From NCBI GenBank assembly GCA_018335855.1, contig JAGXRM010000019.1, positions 1 through 64,000 of the forward strand: a stretch of 64,000 nt of DNA, in the 5' to 3' direction. The translations under genes and the position numbers were made by a program. Shown one piece after another: positions 42,671-50,593 of the stretch. The stretch is from Clostridiales bacterium. GTDB taxonomy: Bacteria; Bacillota; Dethiobacteria; Dethiobacterales; Dethiobacteraceae. The number at the start of each line of letters is the position of its first letter. Within the stretch, counting starts at the first letter, position 1. The notes below the pieces were generated by a model. That model was not told the DNA's origin. It did no database searches and saw only the letters and a list, made by a program, of their open reading frames with translations.

Positions 42671-42687
42671 ATACCCACTAGGGGTAT
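42671..42687 (+). promoter_or_regulatory. CsoR/RcnR-family-like operator
   Basis: ATACCC-ACTAG-GGGTAT, a palindrome with C/G runs flanked by AT-rich DNA, just downstream of the -10 box where a repressor would block transcription. The form (TACCC ... GGGTA) matches operators of CsoR-type regulators that sense Cu, Ni/Co or persulfide. No CsoR-family gene is in the window. It may also act on the divergent cbiP-led operon, whose promoter must lie in this gap. Confidence 0.55.
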
Positions 42688-42707
42688 AATATTAGGGAGG
42701 CTCTACT

Positions 42708-42896
42708 ATGAAAAAATTTGCCATTAATCCGAATAACTGTGATAAGTCTCCGGGCTGTCCAGTCCGCAGGGAATGTCCCAGCCACGCTATTTTGGAAATG
42801 GACGGCGTTTACTATATTGATATGGACGTCTGCCGCGGTTGCGGGCTTTGCGTAAAGGTTTGCCCGAGAAATGCTGTGGAAGAAAGTGCATCCTGA
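42708..42896 (+). CDS. Small ferredoxin-like 4Fe-4S protein with variant first cluster
   Basis: A 62-residue protein; GGGAGG lies nine bases before the ATG. The second motif is classical, VCRGCGLCVKVCP (Cys42, 45, 48, 52). The first is unusual: NCDKSPGCPVRRECP, with Cys11, Cys17 and Cys23 spaced x5-x5 instead of x2-x2. One normal [4Fe-4S] cluster and a second of altered geometry, or none, are likely. Probably an electron carrier. It lies divergent from the cobalamin operon and 66 bases ahead of the TrkA-C membrane protein, with which it may be co-transcribed. Confidence 0.85.
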   Translation: MKKFAINPNNCDKSPGCPVRRECPSHAILEMDGVYYIDMDVCRGCGLCVKVCPRNAVEESAS

Positions 42897-42962
42897 TTAA
42901 TTTTCCTCCGGCGGGCTATGCTACCATGAGAATACATTTGCAGTAAAGGCCGGTGGTATCAA

Positions 42963-43637
42963 ATGACCAATGAACTTATGCTGCTTTTTCTCGTGGCTAC
43001 TCTGCTTTTTCTCATCCTGGAAGTGGCGGCGGTTATGCTCCGCCTGACCGGCCTGGACCGGGATACGGCCCGCTTCCAGGCCATTTCCATTATTACAGCC
43101 TCGGGCTATACCACATCGGAGTCGGAACTGGTTGCCCGCCATCCGGTACGCCGTAAAATTGCTATGTTTCTAATGATTTCCGGCACCATCGCCCTGGCCT
43201 TTATCATTTCTATCCTGGTTCGTATTTTAGGCCGTGGCTTGTCGGGACCCGAAGAAGTATTTTCGGCCGTAACCGCCCTGCTGGTTATCTACTTGCTCTT
43301 TCATAATCCAATTATGGCCGGCATGGTGGACCGCTACCTGGAACGGCAGCTATTGAAACAGCCTTATCTGTCCCGCCGCAGTGTGGAAGAACTATTAAAG
43401 CTGGATGAAAACTACAGTATTGCCGAAGTACATCTAAGTAACCCTGACTCCCATTGGTTCGGTAAAACACTCTCAGAAATTCGTCCGCGGGACCAAGGGA
43501 TTATGATCCTTTCCATCCGCCGGAACGGCAACGTGATCCGGGCGCCGCTGGGCACAGACGACTTGCGTCAGGGAGACATATTACTGGTTTACGGCCGCCC
43601 AAAATATATTTCTCAATTAATCGAACGTGTCACATAA
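42963..43637 (+). CDS. Membrane protein with C-terminal TrkA-C (RCK_C) domain
   Basis: A 224-residue protein with three membrane segments (about 5-27, 65-88, 98-116) and a cytosolic TrkA-C domain (about 140-222: FGKTLSEIRPRDQGIMILSI, LRQGDILLVYG). FQAISIITASGYTTSESEL lies between segments 1 and 2 and resembles a selectivity-filter-like turn, but a channel role is not shown. TrkA-C domains bind small ligands such as c-di-AMP in transport proteins. Its 3' end overlaps the 3' end of the opposite ABC ATPase gene by 21 bases. Confidence 0.78.
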   Translation: MTNELMLLFLVATLLFLILEVAAVMLRLTGLDRDTARFQAISIITASGYTTSESELVARHPVRRKIAMFLMISGTIALAFIISILVRILGRGLSGPEEVFSAVTALLVIYLLFHNPIMAGMVDRYLERQLLKQPYLSRRSVEELLKLDENYSIAEVHLSNPDSHWFGKTLSEIRPRDQGIMILSIRRNGNVIRAPLGTDDLRQGDILLVYGRPKYISQLIERVT

Positions 43638-44894
43638 ACTGAATTGTTCTGCCAAAGCCCGGTAAAGCCGGGCTTTTTCATTGACGATGGAGCCCCTGGT
43701 CCTTAGCACCCCAAGTAATCGCAAACCCTCTCCCCCGGTAAAATCCCGATTCCTGTCTGGATTCTCCTCCAGAATAAATAAGGATTTTCCCAGATCCACT
43801 GCGAATCCCGCTGCTTCCAGGTTGCGTATATTGCCGTTCCCCAAAGGTGCTTCGGCCAACACCACAGCGTCTGCCTGCCGGATCATTGCCAGATTTTCAT
43901 CATGTCTTTGCTCGGATATCCCGGAAAAAGGAGCCTCAGCCACCACAGATATACCCATTGCCCGGGCCGCCTCCCAATCACTGTCACCGACATTGAGAAC
44001 GCCTACCGTTACGGTGTATCCCGCATCTCTCAAATCACGGAGCATCTCACCGCCGCTGCCTCCACCGGCCAGGACATGTACTCTTTTCTTCTCCGGTTCA
44101 GCAACCACATTGTCCTTTGTTACAGGCAACAACGAAACAGTAGGGGTGCCCAGTACAGGGTGGGGAGTCACCAGCACATGCGTTCTATATACGTTGCCGA
44201 TGTTTTTATCAGTCAGAACTTCAGCCGGGGAGCCGCTGGCAAAAATCTTTCCATTATTGAGTAACAACAGCATCTGGCAGTAATACGCTGCCAGGTTCAA
44301 GTCATGTAAGACGGCTACTACTGTGACACCATGGGTCACACTCAGCCGTTTAACTAGATCAAGGATTTCCTGCTGGTAGCCGATATCAAGATGGTTTGTA
44401 GGTTCATCCAGGAGAAGTACCTTTGGTTCCTGGGCCAGCGCCCGGGCGATCATTACCCGTTGCCGTTCCCCGCCGCTCAATTCGCTGAGCCTTCGCTCGC
44501 GCAAATGGGTGCACCCTGTCATTTCCATCACCTGACGGACGATTTCCCTGTCTTCCATTGTTTCCGACTGAAAACGACCCAGAAAAGGCGCCCTACCCAT
44601 CAATACAATCTCTTCCACCGTAAAAAGATAACCTGCATCGCCGTCCTGGGTGACCACTGCCATCCGCCTGGCTAATTCCTTTTGTGAAAACGACGCCAAT
44701 TCCCGGCCGTCAAGATAAATGCTTCCCCCCGATGGTTTAAGCACACGGCTTATAAGTTTAAGCAGAGTTGTCTTACCGCTCCCGTTGGGGCCGATGATCC
44801 CGGTAAACACCCCTTCGCCCAGAGAAAATGTTGTACTGTCCAGCACGGCGGTTTCACCATATTTAAATGACAGTTGTTTGACGCTAATTTCCAT
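43617..44894 (-). CDS. btuD: Cobalamin-type ABC transporter ATPase with extra C-terminal domain
   Basis: ATP-binding subunit of a FecCD-type importer. Residues 1-255: Walker A IIGPNGSGKTTLLKLIS, VVTQDGDAGYLFTVEEIVLM, signature LSGGERQRVMIARAL, VLLLDEPTNHLD, AVLHDLNLAA. Residues 270-425 are an added domain (VHVLAGGGSGGEMLRDLRDA, VGVLNVGDSDWEAARAMGI, VVLAEAPLGNGN) not found in E. coli BtuD, with a Rossmann-like Gly-rich turn. Vitamin or corrinoid specificity follows from the riboswitch upstream. Ninth base behind btuC. Confidence 0.88.
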   Translation of the reverse strand: MEISVKQLSFKYGETAVLDSTTFSLGEGVFTGIIGPNGSGKTTLLKLISRVLKPSGGSIYLDGRELASFSQKELARRMAVVTQDGDAGYLFTVEEIVLMGRAPFLGRFQSETMEDREIVRQVMEMTGCTHLRERRLSELSGGERQRVMIARALAQEPKVLLLDEPTNHLDIGYQQEILDLVKRLSVTHGVTVVAVLHDLNLAAYYCQMLLLLNNGKIFASGSPAEVLTDKNIGNVYRTHVLVTPHPVLGTPTVSLLPVTKDNVVAEPEKKRVHVLAGGGSGGEMLRDLRDAGYTVTVGVLNVGDSDWEAARAMGISVVAEAPFSGISEQRHDENLAMIRQADAVVLAEAPLGNGNIRNLEAAGFAVDLGKSLFILEENPDRNRDFTGGEGLRLLGVLRTRGSIVNEKARLYRALAEQFSLCDTFD

Positions 44895-44903
44895 ATGGCG
44901 ACC

Positions 44904-45941
44904 TCACAGGCGGATTTCCGTTTTCTTTTTACGCAGCAAATAAATGAAGAACGGCGCACCGACAAAGGCTGTAATAATCCCCACTGGAATTTCTTGCGGC
45001 GCCATTACTGTTCGAGCCACCACATCCGCCCAAATCAGGAATACAGCTCCAACCAGCGCTGAAGCTGGCAAAAGCACACGATGGTCTGGCCCGGTCACAA
45101 TCCTTACGGCATGGGGGATAATCAGACCGACAAAGCCGATCATGCCACTTACGGCAACGGCCGCGGCCGTCACCAGAGATGCTGTAACCAGTAAAATTTT
45201 CTTGGTACTATCCACCTGTACACCGAGATGCAGCGCGGCTTCTTCCCCTAAAAGCAAAATATTTAAATCCCGGGCGTACGCATAAAGAATAACGGAGCCC
45301 ACAGCCAGGTATGGGCCGACAAACCAAAGCTGCGGCCAGGAACGCATCATCAGACCACCGGACAACCAGAAAAATATGCCCTGCATATTTTCCCCGGCCA
45401 GTACCATCAGCAGGGAAATAACAGCACTCAAAAAGCTGGAAATGACCACGCCCGCCAGCAACAGTGTCACCACGGGAACCTGGCCGCCTATTTTTGCTAA
45501 ATTATAGACGAAAAACATAGCCATCAGTGCGCCGATAAATGCAAAAAGCGGAATCATATGGGGAAAATTCAGTTGATAGACCTGTCGGAAAAACAGCGCG
45601 AACGTCGCACCGGCAGCAGCTCCGCTTGACACTCCGATGGTAAACGGATCTGCCAAAGGATTGCGCAGCATCCCCTGATATGTGACACCGGCCAGAGCAA
45701 GAGAAGCACCGACCAACGCCCCCAGAATAACCCGGGGCAACCTAAGATTCCAGATAATAGACACCGTAGACCGGGGAATCTCCGCCAGACCCTCTGGTCC
45801 ACCGGGCCAACCCAGCTTTGCCAGAACAATCTGCAGAGTTACTGCCGGCGGGACGGACGCTGTCCCGATGGCGGTGGCTGCGATAATCGTCAGCAACAAG
45901 GCCGCCAACAAGCCGGCAAAAAGCAGTACGCGCTTGTTCAT
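44904..45941 (-). CDS. btuC: Cobalamin ABC transporter permease (FecCD family)
   Basis: Membrane permease of 345 residues with about ten segments. Signatures: LRLPRVILGALVGASLALAG, GMLRNPLADPFTIGVSSGAA, FFWLSGGLMMRSW, ALHLGV (coupling helix with BtuD), GFVGLIIPHAVRIVTGPDHR. One base separates it from btuF. Regulated by the riboswitch at 46930-47106. Confidence 0.92.
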   Translation of the reverse strand: MNKRVLLFAGLLAALLLTIIAATAIGTASVPPAVTLQIVLAKLGWPGGPEGLAEIPRSTVSIIWNLRLPRVILGALVGASLALAGVTYQGMLRNPLADPFTIGVSSGAAAGATFALFFRQVYQLNFPHMIPLFAFIGALMAMFFVYNLAKIGGQVPVVTLLLAGVVISSFLSAVISLLMVLAGENMQGIFFWLSGGLMMRSWPQLWFVGPYLAVGSVILYAYARDLNILLLGEEAALHLGVQVDSTKKILLVTASLVTAAAVAVSGMIGFVGLIIPHAVRIVTGPDHRVLLPASALVGAVFLIWADVVARTVMAPQEIPVGIITAFVGAPFFIYLLRKKKTEIRL

Positions 45942-45942
45942 A

Positions 45943-46857
45943 TTACTGCCGGTAGAATACAGCGTTCAATTCAGTCAGCCCCTGGGCAACCCGGGGACCT
46001 GGACGGGAAACCAAGTCGCCGTCCACTGTGTAAACCCGTCCGTTTGCAATAGCCTGAAGTCCCTCCCAGGAGGGATTAGCGAAAATTTGCGTAGGATGAG
46101 TCAGGATGATAATGTCGGGATCCAATTCAAATAAAACTTCTTCCGAAAGGAGTAGCCAGCCGTCACCCTGGTTAAAGGCTGCATTGAGTCCACCTGCCGC
46201 CTCAATCATCTCTGAGAGAAACTCACCTGCTCCCACGGTATATAAATAGTCGGTATCCAGCAGGATAAATACTCGCGGACGTAAATCCAGATCAACGCCA
46301 GCAAACTCTCTGCTTACCGCATTCCTGCCACTGTGCACCTCCGCAGCGAACTGTTCCCCTCGATCAGGAACATTGGTCAGACGGGCAATCTCCCTGATAG
46401 CATCTTCAATTTCTGCCAGGCTCTGCGGATCGATAACAACCACGGTTACACCGTTTGCTTCTAACACGTCTAACACTTCCTGGACAGTACTACTTTTGCC
46501 GGCAAGAACTATATCCGGTTCCAGTGCAAGAATTGCCTCCGCGTTTAAGTCATAAAGGCCACCTACATTATCTATAGCCAAAGCCTCTTTCGGGTAATTG
46601 CAGTAAGACGTCACACCAACCACCCGCTCTCCCAGCCCTAAAGCAAATAACGTTTCTGTCAGGCTGGGCATTAATGATACAATGCGCAAAGGTTCTTCAG
46701 TGATTACCACATCTCGTCCTACGTTATCGGTAATTGTCATGGGATAAGGACCAACAGGTGCCACCGGCGCGGTTGGCTGTTGAACTCCGCCGCCGCATCC
46801 GGCAACTATCGAAGCTACCGCGACTATGACAAACAGTACAATCCATCGCTTATTCAT
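45943..46857 (-). CDS. btuF: Cobalamin-binding lipoprotein (BtuF-like)
   Basis: Substrate-binding protein of the importer, 304 residues. The ATG at 46857 starts a lipoprotein signal MNKRWIVLFVIVAVASIVAG followed by Cys, with lipobox Val-Ala-Gly-Cys. PeripBP_2 domain: RIVSLMPSLTETLFALGLGE, VGVTSYCNYP, NVGGLYDLNAEAILALEPDI, with VFILLDTDYLYTVGAGEFLS and LLLSEEVLFELDPDIIILTH. GAGGGGGAAGAG is the ribosome site, placed right after the riboswitch terminator. A longer in-frame extension would run through the riboswitch and is rejected. Confidence 0.92.
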   Translation of the reverse strand: MNKRWIVLFVIVAVASIVAGCGGGVQQPTAPVAPVGPYPMTITDNVGRDVVITEEPLRIVSLMPSLTETLFALGLGERVVGVTSYCNYPKEALAIDNVGGLYDLNAEAILALEPDIVLAGKSSTVQEVLDVLEANGVTVVVIDPQSLAEIEDAIREIARLTNVPDRGEQFAAEVHSGRNAVSREFAGVDLDLRPRVFILLDTDYLYTVGAGEFLSEMIEAAGGLNAAFNQGDGWLLLSEEVLFELDPDIIILTHPTQIFANPSWEGLQAIANGRVYTVDGDLVSRPGPRVAQGLTELNAVFYRQ

Positions 46858-46878
46858 TGTCTCTTCCCCCTCTTCTTT

Positions 46879-46906
46879 AAAAAAAAAACTCAGCGCCCCG
46901 GCTGAG
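46879..46906 (-). terminator. Riboswitch-controlled intrinsic terminator
   Basis: CTCAGC/GCTGAG stem (46889-46906) followed on the minus strand by ten T residues (plus-strand A tract 46879-46888). It lies between the cobalamin aptamer and the btuF ribosome site, so it is the likely off-state of transcription control. Confidence 0.9.
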
Positions 46907-46929
46907 ATTGTACAACGTGCGTCTCCCTT

Positions 46930-47106
46930 CTCCCGAGGATACGTGACATCTGGCAATACAGGCAGGTTTCCTGGCTGCCGATCATCGTCTTGCCGCGCCT
47001 TCCCCCTAACGGAGTGGCCAGTGCGGTGACTCACGGTTTACAGTGGCGGGACCGCTCAGGTTTTACACCTGATTCCCTTTTAACTCCCTAAGGAGCACCC
47101 GTTTAC
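46930..47106 (-). promoter_or_regulatory. Cobalamin riboswitch
   Basis: On the minus strand the conserved B12 box GCCAGGAAACCTGCCTG is present (46978-46962). Upstream lie the expected GGTGCTCC (47100-47093), AAGGGAATCAGGTG, the GCGGTCCCGCCACTGT core and the junction GGGGGAAGGCGCGG. The terminator at 46879-46906 is its expression platform. High adenosylcobalamin or related corrinoid should stop transcription of btuF-btuC-btuD. Confidence 0.95.
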
Positions 47107-47124
47107 CAATATTAAGTTAACTAC

Positions 47125-47153
47125 ATTTTAACAGACAGATCAAAATTAAGCAA
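47125..47153 (-). promoter_or_regulatory. Promoter of the riboswitch-btuFCD unit
   Basis: TTGCTT (47153-47148), 17 bases, TAAAAT (47130-47125) on the minus strand, just upstream of the riboswitch. Confidence 0.7.
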
Positions 47154-47162
47154 CGATGTTAT

Positions 47163-47882
47163 TTACGTAACTTTCACTGCCTGACGCAAAGCTCTGATTT
47201 CTTCAGCAGTTAGCCGGCGCCACTCCCCTACTTTCATACCTCGCAGCGTCAATGAACCGAAGCGGAGACGTTTAAGACCTACAACCGGATGCCCTACCGC
47301 TTCCAGCATGCGGCGCACCTGTCGGTTCCGCCCTTCTTTAAGGGTCAGGGAAACCTGGGATGTGGGGCGTCCCCCTTTAACAAGGCGGACTTGAGCAGGC
47401 GCCGTCATCCCGTCTTCCAGTTGTACGCCCCTAGCCAACTGGTTCAGAACTTTCGCTGTGGGAATGTCATGGATACGGGCCAGATACTCCTTCTCCACCC
47501 CATAAGACGGATGGGTCAGCCGGTTAGCCAACTCGCCGTCATTTGTTAGCAGAAGCAGCCCGCTGGTGTTGATGTCCAGTCGCCCCACAGGAAAAACGCG
47601 AACGTTGGCATCCCGAACCAAGGCTAATACAGTGGGCCGGTCAAAAGGATCTTTAGCTGTGGTCACATAGCCCACAGGCTTATACAGCAGAATATATTCT
47701 TTTTTCTTTACCGTCTTAACAGGGCGGCCGTCCACTTCCACCTGATCACTGTCAGGATTAATGGTGACTCCCATTTCAGTCACAACGTCTCCGTTAACCT
47801 TTACCCTGCCCTCTTTAATCAGCGCTTCACCGGCACGGCGCGAACAAACACCGGCCGTGGAAAGATATTTTTGTAGTCTCAT
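47163..47882 (-). CDS. rluB: 23S rRNA pseudouridine synthase (RluB type)
   Basis: Makes pseudouridine at position 2605 region of 23S rRNA. 240 residues: N-terminal S4 RNA-binding domain RLQKYLSTAGVCSRRAGEAL; catalytic GRLDINTSGLLLLTNDGELA with the active Asp; C-terminal LKEGRNRQVRRMLEAVGHPV. ATG 47882 has GAGG six bases upstream; a GTG four codons earlier is weaker. In many Firmicutes rluB directly follows spmB; here a hairpin element separates them. Confidence 0.93.
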   Translation of the reverse strand: MRLQKYLSTAGVCSRRAGEALIKEGRVKVNGDVVTEMGVTINPDSDQVEVDGRPVKTVKKKEYILLYKPVGYVTTAKDPFDRPTVLALVRDANVRVFPVGRLDINTSGLLLLTNDGELANRLTHPSYGVEKEYLARIHDIPTAKVLNQLARGVQLEDGMTAPAQVRLVKGGRPTSQVSLTLKEGRNRQVRRMLEAVGHPVVGLKRLRFGSLTLRGMKVGEWRRLTAEEIRALRQAVKVT

Positions 47883-48078
47883 TGCATGCCTCACTATTAT
47901 TTTATTTTTCTCTAACCATTAGTCTGCAACTTTTACCTACATTTATCCCATGAATACCGGAATTACGGATAACTCTGCCAGAAAATATTAGCTTTATTAC
48001 ATTCTTTATCTATCAAAGAAACCCTTTTTTTAACACACACCCGTAAACTCTGATTGTTTAAAAACTTTCATCCCGGCC
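47883..48078. other. Gene-free stretch upstream of rluB
   Basis: AT-rich, without an open frame or a terminator that I can defend. It should contain the rluB promoter; no consensus pair stands out. The MITE-like hairpin (48079-48208) forms its right border. Confidence 0.5.
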
Positions 48079-48208
48079 CAGCAGGCTGTTCAAAAGCAAG
48101 CATAGCGAGGCGCGACTCCTGTCGGCTCCGCAGGCGTATTTAATATACGTTGAGGAAGCCGGCAGGGGGAGCAACGAAGTCTAGGCGCCGCTTTTCAACA
48201 GCCTGCTG
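48079..48208. repeat. MITE-like long hairpin between spmB and rluB
   Basis: Outer arms CAGCAGGCTGTTCAAAAGC (48079-48097) and GCTTTTCAACAGCCTGCTG (48190-48208) match with one mismatch. Inside, GGCGCGACTCCTGTCGGCT faces AGCCGGCAGGGGGAGCAACG imperfectly, and the centre is CGTATTTAATATACG. The 130 bases fold into one long stem. Similar CAGGCTGTT ... AACAGCCTG elements are scattered in Peptococcaceae-type genomes as I recall. It starts ten bases after the spmB stop. Confidence 0.75.
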
Positions 48209-48218
48209 CAGCCTGCAA

Positions 48219-48755
48219 CTACCGGAAGACAATGTTACATATAGTTATCGCCGCAATAAAACCTGTAAAGTCTGCCAGCAAGCCGACGGCCAAAGCGTGC
48301 CTGGTCCGGCGTATCCCGACGGAGCCAAAGTATACGGTGAGAATGAAAAGAGTAGTATCGGTGCTTCCCTGCATAGTGGAGGCAACTCTGCCAACGAAGG
48401 AATCGGGTCCCTGGGAGTTAAGGATTTCCGCCGCTATGCCTAAAGCGCCGCTTCCTGAGAGAGGGCGCATAATGGCCAGCGGCACTACTTCACCGGGGAT
48501 ATTAAACACTTCAAGAACCGGTGTCAAAATCAGAATAAATAAATCCAGGGCACCTGAGGCGCGCAGGATGCCAATGGCAACCAGCATTCCGACTAAAAAA
48601 GGAATCAGTTTAACTGACGTGTCAAACCCTTCTTTAGCACCCTCCACAAATGTATCAAATACATCTACCCGCTTGAGAAAAGCATACACCAAAGCAATAA
48701 AGAGAAAAGTGGGAATGACCCACGCCGCCATTGTTTGTGATATAAACTGGAGCAT
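48219..48755 (-). CDS. spmB: Spore maturation protein B
   Basis: Membrane protein (178 residues, nucleoside-transporter gate-like fold) that with SpmA is required for full spore core dehydration. FVEGAKEGFDTSVKLIPFLV, GILRASGALDLFILILTPVL, PLSGSGALGIAAEIL and STMQGSTDTTLFILTVYFGS are family motifs. The ATG overlaps the spmA stop by one base. Confidence 0.95.
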   Translation of the reverse strand: MLQFISQTMAAWVIPTFLFIALVYAFLKRVDVFDTFVEGAKEGFDTSVKLIPFLVGMLVAIGILRASGALDLFILILTPVLEVFNIPGEVVPLAIMRPLSGSGALGIAAEILNSQGPDSFVGRVASTMQGSTDTTLFILTVYFGSVGIRRTRHALAVGLLADFTGFIAAITICNIVFR

Positions 48756-49357
48756 TAGCCGTTCCGTCCTTTCCGTCCGTTCCTGGAAAAGCGGCGCAAT
48801 AGCCTGTCAAAGGTGATGGCAACCGCTGTGGAACAGAATGTGGCTACAATGGTTGTCCCCACAATTTCTGTGGGGTTAAGAGAACCGGTGGCCGCCCGTA
48901 AAGCGATGACTGTAGTGGGAATCAGCGTCAGGCTGGACGTGTTTACAGCTAAAAATGTACACATCTCGTCGCTGGCTGTTTCTTTGTCACTGTTTAGTTC
49001 CTGCAACTCCTGCATGGCCTTTAAGCCGAATGGCGTGGCTGCACTGCCCATTCCCAGTAAGTTGGCACTCATATTCATTAAGATGGCATTCATGGCCCGG
49101 TGATTCTTGGGTATATTCGGGTAGAGAAAGTTAGCGAACGGGCGGAGAATTGCGACAATGATATTGATCATGCCGCTCTTTTCTATAATCTTCATCATGC
49201 CGAGCCAAAAGGTTAAGATGCTTACCAGAGAAATGGCGATACCGACAGCTTTCTCCGCCGAAGAAAAAACGGTCTCCGTTACCGTTTCCACCCTTCCGGT
49301 TAGTGCCGCCACCATCAACCCGGCAAACATCATACAAAACCAAATCAGATTTACCAT
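48755..49357 (-). CDS. spmA: Spore maturation protein A
   Basis: Partner of SpmB; 200 residues with four to five membrane segments. Motifs: SAEKAVGIAISLVSILTFWL, FLYPNIPKNHRAMNAILMNM, ANLLGMGSAATPFGLKAMQE, TFLAVNTSSLTLIPTTVIAL. Follows dacF by about 60 bases in the known dacF-spmA-spmB order. Confidence 0.95.
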   Translation of the reverse strand: MVNLIWFCMMFAGLMVAALTGRVETVTETVFSSAEKAVGIAISLVSILTFWLGMMKIIEKSGMINIIVAILRPFANFLYPNIPKNHRAMNAILMNMSANLLGMGSAATPFGLKAMQELQELNSDKETASDEMCTFLAVNTSSLTLIPTTVIALRAATGSLNPTEIVGTTIVATFCSTAVAITFDRLLRRFSRNGRKGRNG

Positions 49358-49418
49358 GCTGCCACCACCTGCATTATGTTTGAGCTAATATTCAAACTCC
49401 TCGTACTCCCGAAATGGT

Positions 49419-50573
49419 TCATGAATGCAGGGCGGCAAAAGGGACCCACCGTCCGAAAAATTTTCTTAGAATTCTCCCGAAACCTCTTTTTTCTACTTCT
49501 TCCGCTGCCAGCAGTGAAACCTCGGCAACTCTCTGCGTACCAAAGTAAATATGCAGGGCACCTACTTCCTGACCTTCTCTCACAGGGGCCGTTAACGGCT
49601 CCTTAACGTCAAAATGATAGCGCAGGAGTTCCGCCTCGTTTTCTTTAAGAGGCATGCCCACACCGTTGCCCGCAATCAGTGTGACTTTATCGGACACGCC
49701 CTTACTGACTGCAGCAGTCTTTAGAGGCTGGTTTTTCTCAACAACTTTTTTCCACATATAGAAAGAATAGCCGAAATCCAAGAGGCGGGTGGTATCTTCC
49801 CACATTTGCGGAGCGTTAAGAACGACGGATATCAAACGCCAGTCATCCCGCACCGCCGAGCCGACAAAGCAGCGTCCGGCAGGAGTGGTCCATCCCGTTT
49901 TAATACCGTCAGCGCCGTCATAGAGGGTAAGAAGTTTATTCTGGTTACGAAGTAACCGGTCATAAGGCCTGCCCGTCCAGGAAATTTTAATTTCCCTGGT
50001 TGTGCACACTTCCTGAAATTTTGGAATTGACATGGCATGGGCAGCGATTAGTGCCAGATCATAAGCAGTGGTATAGTGCTCCTCATGGTGAAGCCCGTGG
50101 GGGTTCATAAACTTCGTTTGTGCCGCCCCCAGTTCTTTGGCTCTTCTGGTCATCATCACAGCAAATTTTTCCACAGAACCGCCTAAATGCTCGGCGATTG
50201 CAGTGGCTGCGTCATTGCCCGAACGCAGTATTAGACCATAAACAAGCTCTTCCAGAGTCTTTTGCTCGCCCGCTTCCAAATCGATTCCGGACCCTTCCAT
50301 CAGGGATGCATACTCGCTGACTGTAACCACATCTCCCAGCCTGCCTGATTCCAGAGCCAGTATTGCCGTCATAATTTTTGTTGTGCTAGCCATAGGTAGC
50401 ACCTCATGGGCATTTTTACTAAATAAAATCCTTCCCGTTGCCTGGTCAAGCAGCACTGCGGAACGGGCTGTAACCCTAGGTGGTTCTGTTACCGCAGTAT
50501 CTGCCCTCACCGGAAGTGACAAAGCAACCACAATCATCAGGACCGTCAAAATAGACGCCAGTAATCTTCGCAT
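49419..50573 (-). CDS. dacF: D-alanyl-D-alanine carboxypeptidase (DacF/DacB type)
   Basis: Penicillin-binding carboxypeptidase that trims peptidoglycan cross-linking, likely of spore cortex given the spmAB neighbours. 384 residues with signal peptide (LLASILTVLMIVVALSLPVRA), catalytic ASTTKIM (Ser-x-x-Lys), SGNDAATAIAEHLG (Ser-x-Asn), KTGWTTPAG (Lys-Thr-Gly), and a C-terminal beta domain ending in an amphipathic region (GFGRILRKFFGRW) that would bind the membrane. Confidence 0.94.
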   Translation of the reverse strand: MRRLLASILTVLMIVVALSLPVRADTAVTEPPRVTARSAVLLDQATGRILFSKNAHEVLPMASTTKIMTAILALESGRLGDVVTVSEYASLMEGSGIDLEAGEQKTLEELVYGLILRSGNDAATAIAEHLGGSVEKFAVMMTRRAKELGAAQTKFMNPHGLHHEEHYTTAYDLALIAAHAMSIPKFQEVCTTREIKISWTGRPYDRLLRNQNKLLTLYDGADGIKTGWTTPAGRCFVGSAVRDDWRLISVVLNAPQMWEDTTRLLDFGYSFYMWKKVVEKNQPLKTAAVSKGVSDKVTLIAGNGVGMPLKENEAELLRYHFDVKEPLTAPVREGQEVGALHIYFGTQRVAEVSLLAAEEVEKRGFGRILRKFFGRWVPFAALHS

Positions 50574-50593
50574 TCAATACCCCCCAATTCCAA

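Noticed and set aside
42614-42707. Second cobalamin riboswitch upstream of cbiP
   Set aside because: The gap is 94 bases, too short for the aptamer, and lacks a B12 box on the minus strand.
46858-47034. N-terminal extension of BtuF through the riboswitch
   Set aside because: It would encode the aptamer and terminator as protein and put the lipoprotein signal in the interior. The ATG at 46857 is right.
48150-48816. Plus-strand frames opposite spmB/spmA
   Set aside because: They are shadows of the spore maturation genes and partly read through the hairpin element.
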